This document shows, piece by piece, positions 8,964 through 16,868 of a stretch of 64,000 bases of DNA. How positions within the stretch are numbered: the stretch's first letter is position 1; the number at the start of each line of letters is the position of its first letter. Below the pieces are notes generated by a model that was given only the letters and a program-made list of their open reading frames with translations, was not told the DNA's origin and made no database searches. The stretch lies in assembly GCA_006546595.1 (NCBI GenBank), contig VIAD01000004.1, positions 246,181 to 310,180 on the forward strand, written 5' to 3'. Origin of the DNA: Moraxellaceae bacterium AER2_44_116 (lineage in GTDB: Bacteria; Pseudomonadota; Gammaproteobacteria; Pseudomonadales; Moraxellaceae). The position numbers and the translations under genes were made by a program.

Positions 8964-9404
8964 ATGGAAAATTTTATTTTAGTCTTGCATGTTATCGTTG
9001 CTAGTGTGATGACATTTTTTATTTTGATGCAGCAAGGCAAAGGAGCAGACGCAGGCGCTTCTTTTGGTGCTGGCGGCTCACAAACGGTATTTGGTAGTGC
9101 TGGTTCTGCAAGTTTCTTAACAAAACTCACCGCAGGCTTGGCATTGGTTTTCTTTGTTACCAGTTTGACCTTAGCTATTTTCGCCAAAAAACACGTTGAT
9201 GGTTCATTGGCATTACCTGCGTTAACACAAAAAGCCCCCGTTAAGCCTGCAAATAGTGATATCCCAACCAGTTCAACAACAGCAGCCCCTGTAGAAGCGG
9301 CTAAAGCACCAGTAGTGACACCTGTTGCACCAACGAATAATGATATTCCTGCGACTTCTGCTCCTGTAGAGGCTAGTAATCCTCCTGTAAATCCAGTAAA
9401 GTAA
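8964..9404 (+). CDS. secG: Protein translocase subunit SecG
   Basis: 146 residues, the small non-essential subunit of SecYEG. It has two membrane segments (about 4-22 and 53-74) around the conserved cytosolic loop QGKGADAGASFG...FGSAG. The C-terminus after about residue 78 is a long low-complexity Ala/Pro/Thr/Val tail with a doubled NSDIPTSSTTAAPVEA / NNDIPATSAPVEA unit, so the protein is longer than E. coli SecG (110). It starts 4 bases after the tpiA stop. tRNA-Leu follows 10 bases after the stop, as in E. coli secG-leuU. Confidence 0.94.
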   Translation: MENFILVLHVIVASVMTFFILMQQGKGADAGASFGAGGSQTVFGSAGSASFLTKLTAGLALVFFVTSLTLAIFAKKHVDGSLALPALTQKAPVKPANSDIPTSSTTAAPVEAAKAPVVTPVAPTNNDIPATSAPVEASNPPVNPVK

Positions 9405-9414
9405 TCGCCCTGTT

Positions 9415-9499
9415 GCGGTAGTGGTGGAATTGGTAGACACGCTACCTTGAGGTGGTAGTGGCGAAAGCTGTGGGGGTTCGAGTCCCCCCTTCCGCACCA
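9415..9499 (+). tRNA. leuU: tRNA-Leu (anticodon GAG)
   Basis: An 85-nt class II tRNA with encoded CCA (9497-9499). The anticodon stem CTACC/GGTAG encloses a 7-nt loop with GAG. The D-arm GTGGAATTGGTAGACAC and the T-arm GGGGG-TTCGAGT-CCCCC are intact, and the variable arm is short (GGC-GAAA-GCT). The acceptor stem GCGGTAG/CTTCCGC has one apparent U5-U68 mismatch. The position behind secG matches leuU of E. coli. Confidence 0.93.
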
Positions 9500-9604
9500 T
9501 ATTAAAACAGACATACCAGTGTTTGTTTTAATAGTAAGACTGATGTAAGAAGAGGATGAAGCAAAGTGTTTTGCGTAAGTCCTCGAAGTTAAACAAAAAA
9601 ACGT

Positions 9605-9633
9605 TTGACAGAGTACAGTGTTCTAGTTATAGT
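9605..9633 (+). promoter_or_regulatory. Strong sigma-70 promoter for initiator tRNA / rimP-nusA-infB operon
   Basis: TTGACA (perfect -35) at 9605-9610, a 17-bp spacer, then TATAGT (-10) at 9628-9633. A GC-rich AGCGCAC follows, like the discriminator of stringently controlled stable RNA promoters. The mature tRNA starts at 9648, about 8 nt beyond the expected start site. This is the clearest promoter in the window. Confidence 0.85.
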
Positions 9634-9647
9634 AGCGCACTTGATGT

Positions 9648-9724
<77 letters not shown>

Positions 9725-9738
9725 TATTCGAGGTCTTG

Positions 9739-9765
9739 AAAGCCCACTTTTATGTGGGCTTTTTT
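9739..9765 (+). terminator. Terminator after tRNA-fMet
   Basis: The stem AAAGCCCAC (9739-9747) pairs with GTGGGCTTT (9754-9762) around a 6-nt loop and runs into six T. This is a good intrinsic terminator between the tRNA and rimP. Confidence 0.85.
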
Positions 9766-9807
9766 GCACCTAAAAGCAGGTTAAATCTTAATTTTTAACT
9801 TGATGAG

Positions 9808-9832
9808 AATGGGCGTTCACGCCCATTTTTTG
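9808..9832 (+). terminator. Second hairpin/terminator in the rimP leader
   Basis: AATGGGCG (9808-9815) pairs with CGCCCATT (9820-9827) around TTCA, followed by TTTTTG. It ends about 17 bases before the rimP start, so any transcript from the metY promoter must read through two terminators. Confidence 0.7.
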
Positions 9833-9848
9833 TTTTTGAGGTTTGTGC

Positions 9849-10310
9849 ATGGCGGTTTCGCAGAAAGTCCAAACGCTAACGACGATGTTGGCACCTGCTG
9901 TGGCAGCATGTGGTTTTGAATTGTGGGGCTTAGATTTTTTCCCGCAGGGCAAGCGTTCAGTGTTGCGTATTTATATTGATGGTCCAGAGGGTGTTACCGT
10001 TGAAGGTTGCTCGATGGTGAGTCATCAAGTGAGCGGTATTCTAGATGTTGAAGATCCCATCGCAGGTGAATACACCTTAGAGGTTTCTTCTCCGGGTTGG
10101 GATCGTCCCTTATATACTTTGGCGCATTATCAGCGTTTTGTCGCTAGTGAAGTTTCCTTGCGTTTAGTCGCTCCGATTAATGCCCGTCGCCGTTATAAAG
10201 GTGTCATTCAAGCCGTGACTGATGATGCTGTTGAGTTGAGTTTTGAAGATCAAGTCATTCGCATTCCTTTCGCACAAATTGACAAGGGTAATTTAGTTCC
10301 CAGTGTCTAA
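9849..10310 (+). CDS. rimP: Ribosome maturation factor RimP
   Basis: 153 residues. It helps assemble the 30S subunit. The N-terminal alpha/beta domain contains GFELWGLDF and LRIYIDG, then DPIAGEYTLEVSSPGWDRPL, where the family has SSPGLDRPL. A C-terminal Sm-like barrel ends RIPFAQIDKGNLVP. ATG 9849 has GAGG 8 bases upstream; a TTG at 9843 is an unlikely alternative. It is the first protein gene of the nusA-infB operon. Confidence 0.95.
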   Translation: MAVSQKVQTLTTMLAPAVAACGFELWGLDFFPQGKRSVLRIYIDGPEGVTVEGCSMVSHQVSGILDVEDPIAGEYTLEVSSPGWDRPLYTLAHYQRFVASEVSLRLVAPINARRRYKGVIQAVTDDAVELSFEDQVIRIPFAQIDKGNLVPSV

Positions 10311-10337
10311 ACGATTTCATAGTATCAGGGCAGTAGC

Positions 10338-11807
10338 ATGAGCAAAGAAATTTTATTGGTGGTCGAGTCCGTCAGTAATGAAAAAGGCATTGCACGCGAA
10401 GCTATTTTTCAAGCGCTTGAACAAGCGTTAGTGGCCGCCACAAAGAAAAAATACAACATTGAAGAGATGGATGCTCGCATCAGTATCAACCGTAAAACGG
10501 GTGATTATGATACGTTTCGCCGTTGGACGGTTATGGCTGACGAAGACCATGAAATGCCCGCGCAACAATTGGCGATTAGTGATGTTGCTGAGCGTGGTCT
10601 AAAGATTGGTGATGTCGTTGAAGAGCAAATTCCATCTATCGAATTTGGTCGTATTGCCGCCCAAACTGCAAAGCAAGTTATTGTTCAAAAAATTCGTGAA
10701 GCTGAACGCGCATTGGTTGTTGATGCCTATAAGTTGCGTGTTGGTGAGTTATTGTCAGGTGAAGTGAAAAAAATCACGCGTGATGGCATTATTGTTGATT
10801 TAGGTAATAACGCAGAAGGTTATTTAGCGCGCGAACAAATGATGACGAAAGAAAACTTTCGCGTCAAAGAGCGTGTCAATAGTATTCTTTATGCGGTAAA
10901 TGCCGAAGGTCGTGGCGCGCAATTGTTATTGTCACGAACCTGTCCTGAAATGTTAATATCATTATTCCACAAAGAAGTGCCTGAGATTGGTGAAGAAATC
11001 ATCGAGATCAAAGGTGCTGCTCGTGACCCAGGTATTCGCGCTAAAATTGCCGTCAAAACTAACGATCATCGTATTGATCCTGTTGGTGCATGTGTTGGTA
11101 TGCGTGGTACGCGTGTACAAGCCGTGACGGCTGAATTAGGTGGCGAGCGTGTTGATATCGTACTTTGGGATGATAATACGGCGCAATTTGTCATTAATGC
11201 CTTACAGCCAGCAGAAGTGGTCTCTATCATCGTTGATGAGGATGCACACTCAATGGATGTGGCGGTCGAAGCAGACCAATTAGCACAAGCGATTGGTCGT
11301 TCTGGACAAAATGTCCGCTTAGCGTCTGAATTAACAGGGTGGCGTTTAAACGTCATGACGGTTGATGAGGCGAACTCGAAACAAGCGTCTGAGTCACAAA
11401 AATTTGTTGATGAGTTTGTGCGTTTGTTAGAAGTAGATGAAGATTTAGCGACTATTTTGGTTAATGAAGGTTTCACGACACTCGAAGAAGTGGCGTATGT
11501 GCCCATTGAAGAAATGTTAGCAATTGTTGATTTTGATGAAGAAATGGTGAGCTCCTTACGTCAACGTGCAAAAGATGCAATATTGACGCAAGCTCTTGTT
11601 TCTCAAGAGAAAGCCGAGCCAGCCGATGATTTGCTGGCGATGGAAGGCATGAATCGTAAACTTGCTTATGCGTTGGCAGCGCGCGGGGTCATCACCATGG
11701 AAGACCTTGCAGAACAAGCGATTGACGATATTGTCGGTATTGATGGTTTGGAAGGGGACGTGGCAGCACAGCTGATTATGAAAGCTCGTGAGCCTTGGTT
11801 TCTGTAA
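10338..11807 (+). CDS. nusA: Transcription termination/antitermination factor NusA
   Basis: 489 residues, close to the 495 of E. coli. It binds RNA polymerase and modulates pausing, termination and antitermination. The N-terminal polymerase-binding domain is followed by an S1 domain (about 135-200, with GEVKKITRDGIIVDLG), then two KH domains (DPVGACVGMRGTRVQAV and QAIGRSGQNVRLA). Two C-terminal acidic helical repeats follow (from about 365 and 440). The second, like the proteobacterial AR2 type, ends GDVAAQLIMKAREPWFL. AGGG precedes the ATG. Repeat copy C fills the gap to infB. Confidence 0.96.
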   Translation: MSKEILLVVESVSNEKGIAREAIFQALEQALVAATKKKYNIEEMDARISINRKTGDYDTFRRWTVMADEDHEMPAQQLAISDVAERGLKIGDVVEEQIPSIEFGRIAAQTAKQVIVQKIREAERALVVDAYKLRVGELLSGEVKKITRDGIIVDLGNNAEGYLAREQMMTKENFRVKERVNSILYAVNAEGRGAQLLLSRTCPEMLISLFHKEVPEIGEEIIEIKGAARDPGIRAKIAVKTNDHRIDPVGACVGMRGTRVQAVTAELGGERVDIVLWDDNTAQFVINALQPAEVVSIIVDEDAHSMDVAVEADQLAQAIGRSGQNVRLASELTGWRLNVMTVDEANSKQASESQKFVDEFVRLLEVDEDLATILVNEGFTTLEEVAYVPIEEMLAIVDFDEEMVSSLRQRAKDAILTQALVSQEKAEPADDLLAMEGMNRKLAYALAARGVITMEDLAEQAIDDIVGIDGLEGDVAAQLIMKAREPWFL

Positions 11808-11824
11808 TCTAACCCGTAGAAATC

Positions 11825-11925
11825 AGGATTTACGCGCAACCCAGTGTCAGTTTTTCGTCTCATCGCCTCACGACATATTTCATATCTCGTCTGTGCGGAA
11901 ATGACAAACTACCCGCGTAAGTCTT
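11825..11925. repeat. Repeat family 1, copy C (divergent interior)
   Basis: The ends AGGATTTACGCG and GCGTAAGTCTT match the family termini with single changes. The 101-bp length is that of copies A and B, but the interior is different (TCGTCTCATCGCC...). The element lies inside the nusA-infB operon, so it is transcribed with it and must be tolerated there. Confidence 0.65.
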
Positions 11926-11949
11926 AAAAGTTTTGGAGTGACGCGCCAC

Positions 11950-14673
11950 ATGGCTGAAATAACTGTCAAACAACTAGCGCAAATCGTTGAACGCTCAGTA
12001 GAAACGCTATTAGTACAAATTAAAGAAGCAGGATTGCCTGCTCGTGGCGCGGATAGTTTAGTTTCCGATGCTGAAAAACAGCAATTGGTTTCCTATCTGA
12101 AACGCAGTCACGGTGATGTTTCGGGTGATAATCAACAGATCACCTTGAAACGTAAAACACTCAGCACGATTAAAACGCCTGTTTCAGGTGGTAAAGCAAA
12201 AACGGTCAATGTTGAAGTGCGGAAGACTCGTACGTTCATTAAGCCGACCGAAGGCGAAGTTTCTCTCGAAACCTTGCGTCAAGCTGCAATCGAAGAAGCT
12301 GCGCGTAAAGCCGCAGAAGAAGAAGCGCGTTTAGTCGCCAAGCGTCAAGCAGAGGAAGAAGCAGCACGTCAAGCGGCTGAAGAACTTGCAGCACGTCAGG
12401 CGGCAGAAGAAGAAGCGCGTCAAGCAGCAATTGCCGCCGCTTCGCAATCAAAAGATCCGCGTGATAAAAAATTAGCAGTACCTAAAGCAGGTGCGTTAAA
12501 AGCTGAAAAGAAAGAAGAATCACCTGAAGCGAAAGCAAAGCGTGAAGCAGAGCAAGCCAAGCAACGAGCCGCCGAAGAAGCGAAGCGCAAGCAAGAAGAG
12601 ACTTTGCGTCGCGAGGCAGAGGCAAAAGCACGTCAACGTACACTCGAACAAGCACAAAAAATTGCGGCTGAGCTTGCTGTTCGCAGTGAAGTCAAAGTTG
12701 AAGATGTGCCATTAGCGCGTGGCCTTGTTGGTAACGCCTATGAAGACTCATTTGCGCGCGAAGATCGTGAGATCCGTCGTGGTGGTAATACATCTGGCCG
12801 TGGTGGTAAGTCAAAAGGCGGCAAAAAGCGTGAGGAAGAGCAAAGCTTCCGTCCTGCTAACCGAATGTTAAGTTCAGCACTGTCCAAACAGCATGGTTTT
12901 GAAAAGCCTGTTGAAAAACAAGTGTATGAAGTTGCCATTGGTGACACCATCGTTGTTGCTGACTTAGCGCAAAAAATGGCCGTTAAAGCCAAAGAAGTGA
13001 TTAAAGTTTTAATGAAAATGGGTGAGGTTGTCACTCAAAATCAATCGATTGACCAAGCAACAGCCGCATTAGTGGTTGAAGAGATGGGACATACGTCGAA
13101 GTATGTTAGCTCTAGTGCAGCGGAAGATGCTTTAAAAGACGAAATGGCTCACGATGGTGATGGTATTACTCGTCCACCCGTCGTTACCATTATGGGTCAC
13201 GTTGACCACGGTAAAACGTCGTTATTGGATTACATTCGCCGCGCTAAAGTGGCGGCAGGCGAAGCGGGTGGTATTACTCAGCACATCGGTGCTTACCATG
13301 TCACCACGCCGCGCGGTGTCATTACCTTCCTTGATACCCCAGGCCATGCTGCGTTTACCTCAATGCGTGCTCGTGGTGCTAAGGCAACGGATATTGTGAT
13401 TCTCGTGGTTGCTGCGGACGATGGCGTGATGCCACAAACCGCTGAAGCCATTGATCATGCGCGTGCAGCAGGTGTGCCATTGATTGTTGCGATCAACAAA
13501 ATGGATAAAGCCTCTGCTGATCCAGATCGTGTGTTGCATGAGTTATCGGTGAAAGGTGTTGTCCCTGAAGAGTGGGGCGGTGATACCCAAATTGTTAAAG
13601 TCTCGGCACATTCGGGTGAAGGTATTGACGCGTTGTTAGAAGCGATTCAAAACCAAGCGGAATTGTTAGAATTAACGGCGGTTGAGTTAGGTTCTGCTCA
13701 AGGTGTCGTCATTGAATCGCGTATTGACAAAGGTCGTGGTGCGGTTGCAAGTGTTCTCGTCCAAAAAGGGACGTTACGCACTGGTGATCTCGTCTTGGCT
13801 GGTCAGCATTATGGCCGTGTCCGCGCAATGACGGATGAAAATGGCTTACCAACTAAATCGGCTGGCCCGTCTATCCCTGTAGAAATTTTAGGTTTACCTG
13901 AAGCTCCTAATGCAGGCGATGAGTTCATGGTGGTTGATGATGAACGTAAAGCGCGTGAAGTGGCTGAGTTCCGTGCCAATAAAGAGCGTCAAGACAAGTT
14001 GACTCGTCAACAAAATATGCGTCTTGAGAATATTTTTGCCACCATGGGGCAAAAAGAAGCGGCTGCTGTTAACGTGGTATTAAAAACCGACGTGCGTGGT
14101 TCTTTAGAGGCGATTACGCAAGCGTTGAATGAGTTATCCACTGTTGATGTGCGAGTCTGTATTGTCAGTTCAGGCGTGGGTGCGATTTCCGAGTCAGATG
14201 TCACGCTGGCTGAATCAACAAACTCTGTTATTTTAGGCTTCAATGTGCGTGCTGATAATGCGGCACGTCTAAAATGCCAACAAGACGAAATTGACTTACG
14301 CTATTACAGCATCATTTATGAAATGATTGATGATGTTAAAGCGGCGATGTCTGGTCTATTAACACCAGAACGTCGTGAAAACATTCTCGGTGTGGCGCAA
14401 GTGCGTGAAGTATTCCGTTCTTCGCGTTTTGGTGCGGCCGCAGGTTGTATGGTGTTGGAAGGTATTGTCTATCGTCATAAACCGATTCGTGTCTTACGCG
14501 ATGAAGTGGTTGTGTTCCAAGGTGAGTTAGAATCCTTGCGTCGCTTTAAAGACGATTTGCAAGAAGTTCGACACGGCATGGAATGTGGTATGGCTGTTAA
14601 AGGCTACAACGATATTCGCACAGGCGATAAAATTGAAGTCTACGAAGTTCATCACATCAAACGCACCTTGTAA
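11950..14673 (+). CDS. infB: Translation initiation factor IF-2
   Basis: 907 residues, the GTPase that brings initiator tRNA to the 30S subunit. It begins MAEITVKQLAQ like E. coli IF-2 (IF2_N). A long Ala/Glu/Lys/Arg helical region (about 95-250) follows, then a second IF2_N. The GTPase domain shows GHVDHGKT (about 416), DTPGHAAF and NKMD, followed by barrel domains and a C-terminal fMet-tRNA-binding domain ending IKRTL. I place the start at ATG 11950 with GGAG 11 bases upstream; GTG 11938 overlaps that site. The metY promoter upstream links it to its own ligand tRNA. Confidence 0.96.
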   Translation: MAEITVKQLAQIVERSVETLLVQIKEAGLPARGADSLVSDAEKQQLVSYLKRSHGDVSGDNQQITLKRKTLSTIKTPVSGGKAKTVNVEVRKTRTFIKPTEGEVSLETLRQAAIEEAARKAAEEEARLVAKRQAEEEAARQAAEELAARQAAEEEARQAAIAAASQSKDPRDKKLAVPKAGALKAEKKEESPEAKAKREAEQAKQRAAEEAKRKQEETLRREAEAKARQRTLEQAQKIAAELAVRSEVKVEDVPLARGLVGNAYEDSFAREDREIRRGGNTSGRGGKSKGGKKREEEQSFRPANRMLSSALSKQHGFEKPVEKQVYEVAIGDTIVVADLAQKMAVKAKEVIKVLMKMGEVVTQNQSIDQATAALVVEEMGHTSKYVSSSAAEDALKDEMAHDGDGITRPPVVTIMGHVDHGKTSLLDYIRRAKVAAGEAGGITQHIGAYHVTTPRGVITFLDTPGHAAFTSMRARGAKATDIVILVVAADDGVMPQTAEAIDHARAAGVPLIVAINKMDKASADPDRVLHELSVKGVVPEEWGGDTQIVKVSAHSGEGIDALLEAIQNQAELLELTAVELGSAQGVVIESRIDKGRGAVASVLVQKGTLRTGDLVLAGQHYGRVRAMTDENGLPTKSAGPSIPVEILGLPEAPNAGDEFMVVDDERKAREVAEFRANKERQDKLTRQQNMRLENIFATMGQKEAAAVNVVLKTDVRGSLEAITQALNELSTVDVRVCIVSSGVGAISESDVTLAESTNSVILGFNVRADNAARLKCQQDEIDLRYYSIIYEMIDDVKAAMSGLLTPERRENILGVAQVREVFRSSRFGAAAGCMVLEGIVYRHKPIRVLRDEVVVFQGELESLRRFKDDLQEVRHGMECGMAVKGYNDIRTGDKIEVYEVHHIKRTL

Positions 14674-14698
14674 GATCTAACGCGTTGTGAATGTTAAC

Positions 14699-14726
14699 GT
14701 AAGGGCAGTTTATTAACTGCCCTTAC
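14699..14726 (+). terminator. infB-rbfA intergenic hairpin
   Basis: A 12-bp perfect stem (14699-14710 with 14715-14726) closes a TATT tetraloop. No T-run follows, so it may be a processing or stabilising hairpin rather than a full terminator. rbfA downstream probably depends on read-through. Confidence 0.5.
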
Positions 14727-14790
14727 CACTATGTAAAGTCGTTTTATTTCGTTAACTTAGAGATAAAGCGCGTTGAAAAAGAGGGTTCGT

Positions 14791-15207
14791 GTGAGCCAAC
14801 GCATGCAACGTTTAGCGGATCAAATTCAGCGTGAAGTCGCTGGACTGATTCGTTCTGAGTTAAAAGATCCACGCTTAGGCATGGTGACCATTTCTGCGGT
14901 AAAAGTCAGTAAAGACATGGGCTATGCCGAAATTTATGTCACCGTCTTGGGTAAAGAGTTGGATTTTGATCCTACGCCCAGTATTGCCGTATTAAATAAA
15001 GCCTCTGGCTTTTTACGCGGTGCATTAGGTAAAAGCCTACAAGTACGGATGATCCCCCGTTTGCGTTTTCATTATGATGAAGTCGTGGTACGTGGTAATC
15101 GTATGGCCGAATTAATTCAGCATGCTATTGCCTCTGATGAGTTAGCACACGGTAATGATGACGTTGCTAGTCATGATGAGTCTGAAGACATTTCACCTGA
15201 AGCCTAA
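14791..15207 (+). CDS. rbfA: 30S ribosome-binding factor RbfA
   Basis: 138 residues, a cold-adaptation and 16S rRNA processing factor with a type II KH fold. Visible are RLADQIQREVAGLI, LKDPRLGMVTISAVKVSKD, AEIYVTVLG and the C-terminal RLRFHYDE. I choose GTG 14791: GAGGG lies 5 bases upstream and the product then starts MSQRMQRLA as expected. A TTG at 14773 in frame lacks a good site. The acidic tail (SDELAHGNDDVASHDESED) is dispensable-looking. It sits between infB and truB as usual. Confidence 0.94.
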   Translation: MSQRMQRLADQIQREVAGLIRSELKDPRLGMVTISAVKVSKDMGYAEIYVTVLGKELDFDPTPSIAVLNKASGFLRGALGKSLQVRMIPRLRFHYDEVVVRGNRMAELIQHAIASDELAHGNDDVASHDESEDISPEA

Positions 15208-15310
15208 TATCATTGTGTCGTGCGAACTTTGCCTTTAATGTGGAGTTCGCCTTGCTTCTTGGCTGCTATCGCTATATTGTCCTTCGTTTTACCCTCCTTT
15301 GAATGGTTTC

Positions 15311-16240
15311 ATGGCTACAGTTAAACAAGTCAAAAAAATTCGCCGTCCCATTGACGGTATTATCTTGCTCGATAAACCCTTAGGTATGACTTCTAATCAT
15401 GCCTTGCAACATGTCAAACGCCTATATAATGCCGAAAAAGCAGGTCATACAGGCAGTTTAGATCCATTGGCGACAGGTTTATTACCCATTTGTTTTGGTG
15501 AAGCGACGAAATATTCGCAGCATTTATTAGATGCCGATAAAGTCTATCGTACCAAAATGCGCCTAGGTCAAAAAACGACGACCGCTGATGCGGAAGGGGA
15601 GGTGACGCTTGAACGCGCTATCCCGAGTTTGATACCTGCCGACATCGAGCGCGTATTAGCGCAGTTTCGCGGCACACTCCAACAAATTCCTTCGATGTTT
15701 TCTGCATTAAAAAAAGACGGTAAACCCTTGTATGAGTTAGCGCGTCAAGGCATTGAAGTTGAACGTGAAGCTCGTACCATTCAAATTTATCGTCTAGATC
15801 TATTGAACGTCGAGCCTTTATTTTGGGAATTAGAAGTCGCCTGTAGTAAAGGCACATATATTCGTAATTTGGTGGAAGACATTGGTGAAGCACTGGGTTG
15901 TGGTGCGCATGTCGTTGAATTACGGCGTTTAGCGAGTGGTCCTTTTCAATTGCAAGACGATTTAACCTTGGATCATCTGCGTGAAGTTGCCGAGCATGGT
16001 TTTGAAGCCTTAGATGCGTTATTGTTAGCACCGTGGGCAGCAATGGCGGATAAGCCGAAAATTACCCTGACAGAAAATACCACCTATTATCTCATGCAGG
16101 GCCAACCCGTTCGTGCCAATGGTTTGCCATCAGCAGGGGAAGTGTTAATTTTTGACCCTGAGCAACGATTTTTAGGTCTGGGTGTCATGAATGAAGATGG
16201 TTTATTAGCCCCGAAACGGTTATTAAAAACCCAAAAATAA
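15311..16240 (+). CDS. truB: tRNA pseudouridine(55) synthase TruB
   Basis: 309 residues. It makes the pseudouridine of the T-loop in nearly all tRNAs. GHTGSLDPLATGLLP carries the catalytic Asp51. RRPIDGIILLDKPLGMTSN is the family start, and KGTYIRNLVEDIG with RRLASGPF follows. A C-terminal PUA-like extension is present (LMQGQPVRANG...RFLGLGVM). ATG 15311 is chosen; a TTG 12 bases earlier is in frame. There is no clear ribosome binding site, and the 103-base gap to rbfA has only a weak GCGAACT/AGTTCGC dyad. Confidence 0.95.
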   Translation: MATVKQVKKIRRPIDGIILLDKPLGMTSNHALQHVKRLYNAEKAGHTGSLDPLATGLLPICFGEATKYSQHLLDADKVYRTKMRLGQKTTTADAEGEVTLERAIPSLIPADIERVLAQFRGTLQQIPSMFSALKKDGKPLYELARQGIEVEREARTIQIYRLDLLNVEPLFWELEVACSKGTYIRNLVEDIGEALGCGAHVVELRRLASGPFQLQDDLTLDHLREVAEHGFEALDALLLAPWAAMADKPKITLTENTTYYLMQGQPVRANGLPSAGEVLIFDPEQRFLGLGVMNEDGLLAPKRLLKTQK

Positions 16241-16327
16241 GACCGACTGACCGCTTGTGTAAGTCAGTAAAATAAGTCATAGCACATTAGTCGCTGAACA
16301 GATAAAATACCCCGCGCGCTAGCTGTA

Positions 16328-16364
16328 GAGATGCACGGCTATGCGTGTTTTATTTATGCATCTC
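16328..16364 (+). promoter_or_regulatory. rpsO leader hairpin, candidate S15 autoregulatory site
   Basis: GAGATGCA (16328-16335) pairs perfectly with TGCATCTC (16357-16364), leaving a 21-nt loop. An alternative CACG/CGTG stem overlaps it. The structure ends about 3 bases before the GGAG of rpsO. E. coli S15 represses its own translation by binding a leader pseudoknot at this place; that this hairpin does the same is inference. Confidence 0.45.
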
Positions 16365-16377
16365 ATTGGAGAAGATC

Positions 16378-16647
16378 ATGGCCTTAACTGTTGCTGATAA
16401 AGCCGCCATTATGGCGAAATTTGCGCGTTGTGAAGCAGATACTGGCTCACCTGAAGTTCAAGTTGCTTTGTTGTCCGCTCATATTGACGACTTGCAAGCG
16501 CACTTTAAAGCACACAAACACGATCACCACTCTCGTCGTGGTTTGATTCGTATGGTTAACCAACGTCGTAGTTTACTCGACTATTTGAATCGTAAAGACA
16601 GCAGTCGTTATGTTGCCTTGATTCAAACACTCGGCTTACGTCGCTAA
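16378..16647 (+). CDS. rpsO: 30S ribosomal protein S15
   Basis: 89 residues, exactly the usual length. It binds 16S rRNA helices 20-22 early in platform assembly. The signature is clear: CEADTGSPEVQVALLS, HKHDHHSRRGLI, MVNQRRSLLDYL and the end ALIQTLGLRR. GGAGAAGATC precedes the ATG. The frame is open 33 bases further up, but the ribosome binding site fixes ATG 16378. It lies in the conserved truB-rpsO-pnp order. Confidence 0.97.
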   Translation: MALTVADKAAIMAKFARCEADTGSPEVQVALLSAHIDDLQAHFKAHKHDHHSRRGLIRMVNQRRSLLDYLNRKDSSRYVALIQTLGLRR

Positions 16648-16657
16648 GTACCGCCGA

Positions 16658-16680
16658 GGGGGAGCTTTTGCTCCCCTTCG
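16658..16680 (+). terminator. rpsO terminator
   Basis: GGGGAGC pairs with GCTCCCC around TTTT (16659-16665 with 16670-16676), followed by TTCGTTATTATT. The T-tract is interrupted, so partial read-through into pnp is plausible, as known for E. coli. Confidence 0.6.
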
Positions 16681-16707
16681 TTATTATTGTTGATTGTTCT
16701 AAAAAGT

Positions 16708-16763
16708 ATGGAGAGGCTACTAAGACTTGGGTCTTTACTCACTCAACTCTTAGTGGCCTCCAT
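16708..16763 (+). promoter_or_regulatory. Long hairpin in the rpsO-pnp gap, candidate RNase III site
   Basis: The left arm 16708-16725 pairs with the right arm 16748-16763 over 16 pairs, with a 2-nt bulge and one G-U, closing a loop of about 22 nt. No T-run follows. In E. coli a pnp leader stem cut by RNase III drives PNPase autoregulation; this stem is positioned for that role, which is inference. Confidence 0.45.
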
Positions 16764-16768
16764 AAAAT

Positions 16769-16806
16769 AGGACTTACGCATCGCACTGCGATAACTGCGT
16801 AAGTCC
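16769..16806. repeat. Repeat family 1, minimal 38-bp copy D
   Basis: AGGACTTACGCA and TGCGTAAGTCC are almost adjacent, with only about 16 bases between them (CGCACTGCG, itself a small dyad). This shortest copy shows that the terminal inverted repeat is the conserved part. It lies 62 bases before pnp, inside its leader. Confidence 0.72.
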
Positions 16807-16868
16807 CAAAAGAATGGGCGTAATCTGAGTTATGTCAGCCCAACATAAAAAACTGGAGTTTCTGTCGC

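Noticed and set aside
8945..9514. A 189-residue open frame on the minus strand opposite secG and tRNA-Leu
   Set aside because: It is antisense to a conserved gene and a tRNA, and its Gly/Ala/Thr composition mirrors the secG tail.
11066..11506. Minus-strand frame of 146 residues inside nusA
   Set aside because: Ser/Thr-rich shadow typical of the antisense of an acidic gene.
12239..12760. Tandem repeat array in infB
   Set aside because: The repetitive Ala/Glu/Arg codons are the normal helical linker of IF-2.
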